Assembly (NCBI GenBank): GCA_017627975.1
Contig: JAGAFT010000139.1
Coordinates: 1-17,395 of the forward strand
From: Oscillospiraceae bacterium
Lineage (GTDB): Bacteria; Bacillota_A; Clostridia; Oscillospirales; Oscillospiraceae
Reading direction: 5' to 3'
Length of the DNA: 17,395 bases
Shown here piece by piece: positions 6,803 through 13,759 of this stretch; position 1 is the first letter of the stretch; each line of letters opens with the position of its first letter. The notes under the pieces were generated by a model. That model was not told the DNA's origin, made no database searches, and worked only from the letters and a program-made list of their open reading frames with translations. A program made the translations under genes and the position numbers.

Positions 6803-7858
6803 ATGACCAGAAACGAAACCCGATGCATCCAGGTCGGCGCCGTCAGGATCGGCGGTGACGCGCCTGTTTCCGTTCAGACGATGTGCAACACCAAGACCCA
6901 TGACATCGATGCGACTGTCTCCCAGATCCGCGCCATGCGCTCCGCCGGCGCGGACATCGTGCGTCTCGCCGTGCCGGACGAGCGCGCCGCCCTTGCAATC
7001 GACAAAATCAAAGAACAGGTGGATGTGCCCCTGGTGGCCGACATCCATTTTGACTACCGCCTGGCCCTGCTGTGCGCCGAGCGCGGCATCGATAAGATCC
7101 GCCTGAATCCCGGCAACATCGGGGGCCCCGAAAACGTCAAGGCCGTGGCGGACGCCTGCCGCGCGCGGCATATTCCGATTCGCATCGGGGTAAACGCCGG
7201 CTCCCTGGAAAAGCGTCTGCTGGAAAAATACGGCCATCCCTGCCCGGAGGCCATGGTGGAAAGCGCAAAGGGCCACGTGGATCTTCTGCTGGAGAACAAT
7301 TTTGAGGATATCTGCCTGTCGCTGAAGTCCTCCACGGTCCCTCTTACGGTCGCGGCCTACCGTCTGGCGGCCGAGACCTTCCCGTTCCCCCTGCACCTTG
7401 GGGTAACGGAGACGGGGACAGAGTACAACGGCACGGTCCAGTCTGCGGTCGGCATCGGCACGCTCCTGATGGAGGGGATCGGCAATACCATCCGCGTCTC
7501 CCTCACGGCGGATCCCGTGCGTGAGGTTACGGCGGGGATTGCAATTCTGAAGGCGGCCGGCGTGCGCAAGGGTGGCGTGAAGTTCGTTTCCTGCCCGACC
7601 TGCGGCCGGACGGAGATCGACCTGATCGGCCTCGCGACCCAGGTGGAGGAGCGGGTGCGCGACCTCAAGCGGGATATTACAGTCGCGGTGATGGGCTGCG
7701 TCGTGAACGGACCGGGTGAAGCGCGCGAGGCCGATTTCGGCATCGCCGGCGGCCGGGACAAAGGCCTCCTCTTCCGCAAGGGTGAGGTCCTTGGCACCTA
7801 TCCGTATTCGGAGCTCCTGGACCGCCTGATGGCCCTGATCGAGGAGTCCGATGGCTGA
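6803..7858 (+). CDS. ispG: 4-hydroxy-3-methylbut-2-en-1-yl diphosphate synthase
   Basis: IspG reduces MEcPP to HMBPP, the penultimate MEP-pathway step, using a [4Fe-4S] cluster. The 351-residue product has the TIM-barrel signature VGAVRIGGDAPVSVQTM (11-27), VADIHFDYRLAL (78-89) and KIRLNPGNIG (98-107). The C-terminal cluster ligands are Cys264 and Cys267 (CPTC), Cys299 (GCVVNGPGEA) and Glu306. ATG 6803 is preferred because GAGG lies about six bases upstream and MTRNETRCIQVG resembles the family start. An in-frame GTG at 6770 would add 11 residues and has a poor site. The stop overlaps the polC start by eight bases. It is the two-domain bacterial form without a plant-type insert. Confidence 0.96.
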   Translation: MTRNETRCIQVGAVRIGGDAPVSVQTMCNTKTHDIDATVSQIRAMRSAGADIVRLAVPDERAALAIDKIKEQVDVPLVADIHFDYRLALLCAERGIDKIRLNPGNIGGPENVKAVADACRARHIPIRIGVNAGSLEKRLLEKYGHPCPEAMVESAKGHVDLLLENNFEDICLSLKSSTVPLTVAAYRLAAETFPFPLHLGVTETGTEYNGTVQSAVGIGTLLMEGIGNTIRVSLTADPVREVTAGIAILKAAGVRKGGVKFVSCPTCGRTEIDLIGLATQVEERVRDLKRDITVAVMGCVVNGPGEAREADFGIAGGRDKGLLFRKGEVLGTYPYSELLDRLMALIEESDG

Positions 7859-10800
7859 GCATACTCCCTTTCTCGTGATCTTTCCGGGCTGTGCCGACCT
7901 GAGCTCGAGCTGCGGGGGCCTCGACAAAGCCTATGTGACCGATGTCCAGGTGAACGTCCCGGAACGTCATGTGAGCATCGCTGCCCATTTTCCCGCGATG
8001 CCGTCCCCCGTGGACCTGAATCAGCTCCGTGACCGCCTGCTCCAGGACTACGCTCTGAGCCGGGTGGAGCTGAACCCCGATTACCCTGCGCCGGCCTCCG
8101 CGTCACCCGATCCCCAGGCGGGCTCCGCCGGCAGTCACGGCGATGTGCTGATGGGCCGCGCGATCCGGCAGAGTCCCGTCGCGATGGAAACCCTGACGCT
8201 GGAGTCCGGCCGTGTCACGGTGGAGGGCGACGTCTTTGCGGTCTCCTCGCGCGAGCTTGCCAAACGCGGTGCGGCGATTCTGTCCTTCGACATCACCGAC
8301 CGTACCAACTCCATCCGGGTCTCGCGCTATCTGCGTGCCGAGGATGACCAGTCGATTCTGAGCCGCATCGGTGTCGGGGATCATCTGCTCATTCAGGGTG
8401 AAGTAAACTATTCCAAGTTCGACGACGACATGATCCTCGATCCGCGCAACATCATGAAGGCGAAGAAGCGTCTCCGCCCGGATAAAGCCGCGCCCGAGGA
8501 CAAGCGGGTCGAGCTCCATCTTCATACCCGTTTTTCCGCCCTGGACGCTCTGACCGACCCGAAGGCCGTGGTAAAACGTGCCGCGGCCTGGGGCATGCCT
8601 GCCATCGCGGTGACGGACCACGGCGTGGCCCAGGCCTTCCCGGATATGTGGAAGGCGGGGAAGGACGCCGGGGTCAAGATCATCTACGGCCTCGAGGCCT
8701 ATTATTTCAATGACATGGACGGCAACTCCGCGGTTATCGGCAAGTCCGACCTGCCGCTCGATACCGAGCTTGTCGCTTTCGACATCGAAACGACCGGCCT
8801 GAATGCCCAGTTGGACCGCATGACCGAGATCGGTGCTGTCATCTTCCGGGGGAGCGAGATTCTTTCGACGTTTAATACCTTCGTGAATCCCGGCCAGCCG
8901 ATCCCCGCGGACATCACCGAGCTCACGGGCATCCGGGATGAGGACGTGGCGGATGCTCCCGGTGAGAAAGAAGCCATGCAGGCCTTCCTGGACTATGCCG
9001 GGGATCGGCCTCTGATTGCCCACAACGCTCATTTCGATACCGGTTTCATGCGCGCTGCGGCCCAGCGCCAGGGCCTGCACTTTGACCCTGTTTTCCTGGA
9101 CACCCTGGCCCTGAGCCAGTCGATGCTTCCGGACCTGAAGCGCTTCAAGCTGGACATCGTGTCCAACCGTCTGAACCTCCCCAAGTTCAATCACCACCGG
9201 GCCTCGGACGACGCGATGGTCGTGGCCCGCATCATGGACAAGTTCCTTCCCGAGCTTCGGGCCAAGGGGGCCAGAACCCTCGACGACATCGAAGCCATTC
9301 ACCACAGCCTCAAACGCAGCGACGTGGAGAAGACCTACCACATGATCCTCCTGGTTCTCAACCGCAAGGGGCTGAAGAACCTCTATGAGATGATCTCCCA
9401 GTCGTATCTCAAGTATTTCCACAAAACCCCGCGGATCCCCAAGAGCCTGCTGCAGCAGCACCGGGAGGGAATCCTGGTGGGCTCTGCCTGCGGCATGGGC
9501 GAGCTTTACGGCGCCGTGATGCGCGGCGAGAGCGACGCAGAGCTTCGCAAGATCGCGTCCCTCTATGACTATCTTGAGATCCAGCCTCTGGCCAACAACG
9601 GCTTTCTTGTGGACGAGGGCCGCGTGGCCTCGGTGGATGTGCTGAAGGACTTCAACCGGCGCATCCTTGACCTTGGCCGCGCCATGGGAAAACCCGTGGT
9701 CGCCGCCTCCGACGTCCACTTCCTTGACCCCGAGGACGAGCAATACCGCCGCATCCTCCAGGCGGCCAAGAAGTTCTCCGATCCGGACCGGCCCTGCCCG
9801 ATCTACTTCCGCACCACCGACGAGATGCTCAAGGAGTTTGACTACCTGGGCAAGGAGACCGCCTACGAGGTAGTCGTGAAAAACACCCGTGCCATCGCCG
9901 ACCAGGTGGAGGAGATCGAGCTTCTGCCCAAGGACCTCTTCCCGCCGAAGATCGAAAACTCGGCCCAGCAGCTCAAGGACCTGGTCTACACCAAAATGCA
10001 CAGGATCTACGGCGAGACGCCGCCGCCCCTGGTCCAGGAGCGCGTGGACGTGGAGCTCAACACCATTCTTGATCACAACTATGACGTGATCTACATGTCC
10101 GCCCAGAAGCTGGTCCAGAACTCCCTCGAGCACGGCTATCTGGTGGGCAGCCGTGGCAGCGTCGGCAGCAGCATGGTCGCCTTTATGTCCGGCATCACGG
10201 AAGTGAACTCTCTTCCGGCTCACTACGTCTGCCCGGAGTGCCGCTATTCGGAGTTCCCGGGGCTGAAGCTCCGCTGGAACGGACAAAGCGGCCAGCAGAT
10301 TCCCTGGCCTGAGGACCCGGCGACAGAGCCCTCCGCCCCCGCATCTTCCTCCTCGTCTGAGAGCCAGGCGGAGCCCGCACCGTCTTCTCCCTCCTCGTCT
10401 GAGAGCCCAGCGCAGCCCACCACCCACACCTACGGCTGCGGCGCCGATATGCCCGAGAAAACCTGCCCGCTCTGCGGCACGGTAATGCGACGGGACGGCT
10501 TTGACATCCCCTTTGAGACCTTCCTGGGCTTCCCCGGCAACGAGAAGACGCCGGATATCGACCTGAACTTCTCCGGTGAATACCAGGCCCGCGCCCACAA
10601 GTACACCGAAGTGCTCTTCGGCTCGGACCATGTCTTCCGCGCCGGAACCATCGGCACCCTTGCCGAGAAGACGGCCTACGGCTATGTGAAGAAGTACCTC
10701 GAGGAGCGCGGCATCACCGCCACGAAAGCGGAGGAGAACCGTCTGGCCCTGGGCCTCGTGGGCATCAAGCGCACCACCGGCCAGCACCCGGGCGGCCTTG

Positions 10801-12005
10801 TGGTCATCCCCCAGGACATGGACGTGACGGACTTCTGCCCAGTCCAGCACCCCGCGGATGATCCGACCTCGGACATCATCACCACGCACTTTGAATACCA
10901 CTGCATGGAGGCCAACCTTCTCAAGCTGGACGAGCTGGGCCATGATGACCCGACGATGATCCGCATGATGGAGGACATGACGGGCGTGGACGCCAAGGAA
11001 ATCCCGCTCTCGGACCCCGAGACCATGTCGATCTTCACGTCTCCGGAGGCCCTGGGCCTTCCGGACGAGGATCCCATCATCGGCAAAACCGGTACCATCG
11101 GCGTCCCGGAGTTTGGCACCGGCTTTACCCGCCAGATGCTTGTGGATACCCAGCCGCAGAATTTCGACACCCTGGTGCGCCTCTCGGGCTTTTCCCACGG
11201 TACCGACGTGTGGGCCGGCAACATCCATGACCTGATCGTCAGCGGAACCGCCACGGTCGACGAGACCATCGGCTGCCGCGACGATATCATGATTTACCTG
11301 ATCTCCAAAGGCATGCAGCCCGCCCTGGCCTTCAAGACCATGGAGGCGGTGCGAAAGGGGAAGGTGAAGAAGTCCGGAAGCTTCCCCGGTGATGCCGAGC
11401 AGCAGATGAAGGACATGGGCGTGCCGGACTGGTGGATTGAGTCGGCCCGGAAGATCGCCTATCTCTTCCCGAAGGCCCACGCGGTGGCCTACGTCATGAT
11501 GGCCTTCCGCATTGCCTGGTTCAAGGTGCACAAGCCTCTGGCCTTTTATTCGGCCTATTTCTACCGCCGGAGCCAGAAGGGCGGCTTTGACGCCTCCATC
11601 ATGACGGGCGGCACCGAGCAGACCCGGCGCAAAATCAACGAGATGCGTCGTGCCACGAACCTGACGGCAAACGAAGAGGACCTCCTGGTAACACTGGAGG
11701 CGGTATATGAGTTCAATATGCGCGGCTTCCGCTTCGCGCCGATTGATATTTTTGAGTCTGACGCGACAAAGTTCCTGCTTACGGAGGACGGACGCATCCG
11801 GCCGCCGTTTGTCTCCATCGGTGGGCTGGGGGAGAGCGCGGCCCAGGATCTGGCACGCGTCATGCACGAAGGGCACAATTTTATTTCCATTGACCAGATT
11901 GCCAATGCCTGCCCCAAGGTGTCCACGGCACATATCCAGTCCCTGAAAGCGCTGGGTGCCTTCGGCGACCTTCCGGACAGCTCTCAGGTGAGCTTTTTTG
12001 ACTGA
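7851..12005 (+). CDS. polC: DNA polymerase III alpha subunit, PolC type
   Basis: PolC is the main replicative polymerase of low-GC Gram-positives, with its own proofreading exonuclease. The 1384-residue product has an OB-fold region (about 95-190), a PHP domain beginning ELHLHTRFS (221-229), and a DEDDh exonuclease inserted in the PHP domain with FDIETTG (Asp311, Glu313), His449 and Asp454. It continues through the palm PDIDLNF (Asp902, Asp904) and fingers to a C-terminal region. The zinc module has CPEC (794-797), Cys863 and CPLC (872-875), but about 60 residues separate its halves, including a Ser/Pro/Ala/Glu low-complexity stretch around 820-858 that typical PolC lacks. The N-terminus before the OB fold is only about 95 residues, shorter than I recall for Bacillus PolC. 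GAGGAG at 7841-7846 precedes ATG 7851, which overlaps ispG. The reading frame is intact. Confidence 0.97.
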   Translation: MAEHTPFLVIFPGCADLSSSCGGLDKAYVTDVQVNVPERHVSIAAHFPAMPSPVDLNQLRDRLLQDYALSRVELNPDYPAPASASPDPQAGSAGSHGDVLMGRAIRQSPVAMETLTLESGRVTVEGDVFAVSSRELAKRGAAILSFDITDRTNSIRVSRYLRAEDDQSILSRIGVGDHLLIQGEVNYSKFDDDMILDPRNIMKAKKRLRPDKAAPEDKRVELHLHTRFSALDALTDPKAVVKRAAAWGMPAIAVTDHGVAQAFPDMWKAGKDAGVKIIYGLEAYYFNDMDGNSAVIGKSDLPLDTELVAFDIETTGLNAQLDRMTEIGAVIFRGSEILSTFNTFVNPGQPIPADITELTGIRDEDVADAPGEKEAMQAFLDYAGDRPLIAHNAHFDTGFMRAAAQRQGLHFDPVFLDTLALSQSMLPDLKRFKLDIVSNRLNLPKFNHHRASDDAMVVARIMDKFLPELRAKGARTLDDIEAIHHSLKRSDVEKTYHMILLVLNRKGLKNLYEMISQSYLKYFHKTPRIPKSLLQQHREGILVGSACGMGELYGAVMRGESDAELRKIASLYDYLEIQPLANNGFLVDEGRVASVDVLKDFNRRILDLGRAMGKPVVAASDVHFLDPEDEQYRRILQAAKKFSDPDRPCPIYFRTTDEMLKEFDYLGKETAYEVVVKNTRAIADQVEEIELLPKDLFPPKIENSAQQLKDLVYTKMHRIYGETPPPLVQERVDVELNTILDHNYDVIYMSAQKLVQNSLEHGYLVGSRGSVGSSMVAFMSGITEVNSLPAHYVCPECRYSEFPGLKLRWNGQSGQQIPWPEDPATEPSAPASSSSSESQAEPAPSSPSSSESPAQPTTHTYGCGADMPEKTCPLCGTVMRRDGFDIPFETFLGFPGNEKTPDIDLNFSGEYQARAHKYTEVLFGSDHVFRAGTIGTLAEKTAYGYVKKYLEERGITATKAEENRLALGLVGIKRTTGQHPGGLVVIPQDMDVTDFCPVQHPADDPTSDIITTHFEYHCMEANLLKLDELGHDDPTMIRMMEDMTGVDAKEIPLSDPETMSIFTSPEALGLPDEDPIIGKTGTIGVPEFGTGFTRQMLVDTQPQNFDTLVRLSGFSHGTDVWAGNIHDLIVSGTATVDETIGCRDDIMIYLISKGMQPALAFKTMEAVRKGKVKKSGSFPGDAEQQMKDMGVPDWWIESARKIAYLFPKAHAVAYVMMAFRIAWFKVHKPLAFYSAYFYRRSQKGGFDASIMTGGTEQTRRKINEMRRATNLTANEEDLLVTLEAVYEFNMRGFRFAPIDIFESDATKFLLTEDGRIRPPFVSIGGLGESAAQDLARVMHEGHNFISIDQIANACPKVSTAHIQSLKALGAFGDLPDSSQVSFFD
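10348..10407 (+). repeat. Internal direct repeat in the PolC insert
   Basis: The 18-mer cctcctcgtctgagagcc occurs exactly at 10348-10365 and again at 10390-10407, 42 bases (14 codons) apart, with weaker similarity continuing downstream. Both copies encode a SSSSES-like stretch. The period is a multiple of three, so the duplication kept the polC frame and explains part of the insert's length. Confidence 0.8.
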
Positions 12006-12017
12006 AAGGAGAACAAC

Positions 12018-12167
12018 ATGGACGAGCAGAAACTGAACGAAGAACAGATGGATGACGTAAACGGCGGATCTGCCTTCAGCGACTCGGTGGAATATGTCGT
12101 AGAGCAGGGAAAGAAAGTCGCCCAGGTCGTAGCTGACACGTTTGAGAAACTCATCAAGAAGGAATAA
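12018..12167 (+). CDS. Small peptide with double-glycine leader, bacteriocin/RiPP-like
   Basis: This 49-codon gene starts 12 bases after the polC stop and has a near-perfect AAAGGAG (12005-12011) six bases before ATG 12018. The first 17 residues, MDEQKLNEEQMDDVNGG, match the leader recognised by PCAT-type (peptidase C39) exporters: Gly at -1 and -2, Val at -4, Met at -7 and Leu at -12. The 32-residue part after GG begins SAFSDSVEY and ends in FEKLIKKE. It has no Cys, is near neutral (five Lys, six acids) and looks like one amphipathic helix. It could be a class II bacteriocin-like peptide, a signalling peptide, or a small protein that only resembles a leader. No immunity, exporter or modification gene is visible in the window. 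Cotranscription with polC is likely but not proven. The gene is very credible; the secretion role is an inference. Confidence 0.72.
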   Translation: MDEQKLNEEQMDDVNGGSAFSDSVEYVVEQGKKVAQVVADTFEKLIKKE

Positions 12168-12199
12168 GAAAACCGGGAAGCTCAAACGAGAAGGGCGCC

Positions 12200-12268
12200 G
12201 CCCGAAAGGAAAAGCCTGAAAAAAGACAGCAGGAAAAATTTCCTGCTGTCACAGTGCCCCTTTCGGGC
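12200..12268. repeat. Outer inverted repeat around the terminator hairpin
   Basis: A perfect 10-base inverted repeat, gcccgaaagg (12200-12209) and cctttcgggc (12259-12268), flanks the terminator hairpin at 12225-12250. The right arm lies in the last codons of the iron-sulfur protein gene. Together they can form a two-tier stem on either strand, which may help end or protect the plus-strand polC-peptide transcript, for which no simple T-tailed terminator is seen. Confidence 0.6.
12219..12250 (-). terminator. Intrinsic terminator of the iron-sulfur protein gene
   Basis: A perfect 12-base inverted repeat, gacagcaggaaa (12225-12236) and tttcctgctgtc (12239-12250), is followed on the minus strand by six T residues (complement of 12219-12224). 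The TGA stop of the minus-strand gene (12249-12251) sits at the base of the stem. On the plus strand the hairpin lacks a T run. Confidence 0.85.
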
Positions 12269-13067
12269 AGTTCTTTACGCACTCCATGCAAAGAATGCAC
12301 TCCGTGCCGTTTTTCCGCTGTCTCGAATTGTCCGTGACATCAACATTCATCGGACAAACCCGATTGCACTTCCCGCATGAAATGCACTTTTCCTTGTCGC
12401 ATTTCACCCGCAGAAGCGAGAAATAACTCATGGGTTTGAGAAAAACCGTCACCGGACAGATGTATTTGCAGAAGGCGCGATTGTCTTTAAATGCGAAGGC
12501 GAGAATGATGCCGACGGCATAGTACAGCACATTCCCGATGAGAAAAGCCCAAAACATGATTCGTTCAAGATTCCCGACATGCGCAAGGAAGAGGGCAGCG
12601 ACAAATATCAGCGAGAGTGCAAACGTAAGATACCGGATCCAGCCGATCTTCTTTCGCGGCTGAGCCGGTACGGGGTAAGGGAGGAAATCCAGAACCATAG
12701 CGGTCCAGCAGGCATAGCCGCACCAGCCCCGACCGAAGATCAGCGGCCCGAAAATCTTGGCCACGGCATAATGGATGGTGGCCGCTTCGAAGACGCCGGT
12801 GAACAGATAATACCAGAAGCCTTCAATCTGCATGTTCTCCCCGCAGATCAAGCCAAGATAGAGCAGCATATAAAGGCCGACGAGAAGCTGGACAATACGC
12901 CGCGCATGTTTGTACTTCCGGATATACAGAAACATTCCCAGAGCGATTGAGCAGCCGATGTAGCTGAAGTTGAAAAGATAAAAAATATTGTCTTTTGTCA
13001 GCCAAAGAGTTACGGCGACCGTTTCAAAGACCGCCAGCATCAGGACCGGCATGGCGTATTTCTTCAT
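12249..13067 (-). CDS. Membrane 4Fe-4S ferredoxin-type protein, NapH/YccM-like
   Basis: The 272-residue product has about five to six hydrophobic segments (near 7-22, 34-49, 59-75, 84-104, 146-163 and 171-193), the cytoplasmic motif GRGWCGYAC (112-120, Cys116 and Cys120), and CKYICP (200-205). It ends with two ferredoxin clusters: Cys228, Cys231, Cys234 and Cys238, and Cys257, Cys260, Cys263 and Cys267. This layout is that of NapH/NosR/CcoG-related membrane electron carriers that pass electrons between the quinone or ferredoxin pool and a partner reductase. No partner is in the window, so the donor and acceptor are unknown. GGAGG (13081-13077) lies nine bases before ATG 13067. A TTG six bases further upstream is too close to it. 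The gene is monocistronic, with its own promoter and terminator. Confidence 0.88.
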   Translation of the reverse strand: MKKYAMPVLMLAVFETVAVTLWLTKDNIFYLFNFSYIGCSIALGMFLYIRKYKHARRIVQLLVGLYMLLYLGLICGENMQIEGFWYYLFTGVFEAATIHYAVAKIFGPLIFGRGWCGYACWTAMVLDFLPYPVPAQPRKKIGWIRYLTFALSLIFVAALFLAHVGNLERIMFWAFLIGNVLYYAVGIILAFAFKDNRAFCKYICPVTVFLKPMSYFSLLRVKCDKEKCISCGKCNRVCPMNVDVTDNSRQRKNGTECILCMECVKNCPKGAL

Positions 13068-13097
13068 CCGCAAAAACCTCCACAGAACTATGTTTAC

Positions 13098-13133
13098 GAG
13101 CGTGATTGTACCACGCTCTTTTCATTTATACAA
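13098..13133 (-). promoter_or_regulatory. Promoter of the iron-sulfur protein gene with dyad around -10
   Basis: On the minus strand: -35 TTGTAT (13133-13128), a 17-base spacer and -10 TACAAT (13110-13105). A perfect 7-base inverted repeat, gagcgtg (13098-13104) and cacgctc (13112-13118), brackets the -10 with a 7-base centre. Such placement is typical of a repressor operator; a redox or metal regulator would fit the product but is only a guess. Read on the plus strand, the same stem is followed by TTTT and could be a weak terminator, but no plus-strand gene ends here. Confidence 0.6.
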
Positions 13134-13200
13134 TTGCGGTCAGTTGTTGAGATACTCGATCATGCAGTCTGCCGCGACAATGCCGCTCCTCTACCCGGTC

Positions 13201-13749
13201 TCATTCCGCGCTGAGTCTGCGGATGATCTCCTCAATCTCTGCCCAGTGATGCGCTCTGATCATGCCGTTGGCCTCGGCATCGTAATTGCGGTTATGCGGG
13301 GCTGTCATCAGAATCTTGATATAGGCTCCGCCTTCCAGGTTATGAATCCCGTCATCGATCAGAACATCGCCCCGGATCAGCTGTTTGCGGCTCGTGATGA
13401 TCACCTGATCCTAAGAGAGAAAAGGGAAGTAGCGGAAGAGCACCTCGGTCGTTTTCTCCGCGACGGATTCATAGGGGGTGGCGGTTACGATGAAGACCTC
13501 ATGCCCCTCGTCCATGAAATGCCGTATGGCCTCAGCGGCGCCGGGGGTCGGTTCTACGTCTTTCCAGAATCCTTTCTCAAGCAGAACGTCGTAAACCTGC
13601 TTGCGGGTCAGACCGGGAAAGGCTGCAGAGACGTCCCAGGAAGTGATATCTTCATAAGAAACACAGCGGTCATATTTCGTGTTAACGCGGTTAACCCAGG
13701 CTTTGAGAAGGCCTTCTATGGTGTCGTCCATATCGATCAGAATTGTCAT
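13201..13749 (-). pseudogene. NT5C-type 5'(3')-deoxyribonucleotidase interrupted by an amber codon
   Basis: One continuous frame of 182 codons encodes a HAD-superfamily nucleotidase, but codon 113 (13413-13411) is TAG. Upstream of it are HAD motif I, LIDMDDT (4-10, nucleophile Asp6 and Asp8), and motif II, FIVTATP. Downstream are the motif III lysine in TSRK (119-122) and motif IV, DVLIDDG (128-134). A one-base change from TGG (Trp) explains the stop, since the sequence reads FPFLS-stop-DQVIITSRK with no frameshift. A product ending at the amber would lack motifs III and IV and should be inactive. A GTG at 13404 could restart the second half. Intact homologues of about 180-200 residues dephosphorylate nucleoside monophosphates. 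It follows the UshA-like gene by ten bases with a weak AGG site. Alternatives are suppression, phase-type variation or a sequencing error. Confidence 0.82.
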
Positions 13750-13759
13750 GCGTGAATAC

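Noticed and set aside
8103..12185. A 1360-residue open frame on the minus strand covering almost all of polC
   Set aside because: It has no recognisable domain, no ribosome binding site, a His/Val/Leu/Gly-heavy composition, and mirrors polC codon bias. GC-rich third positions remove antisense stops. PolC motifs are intact on the plus strand.
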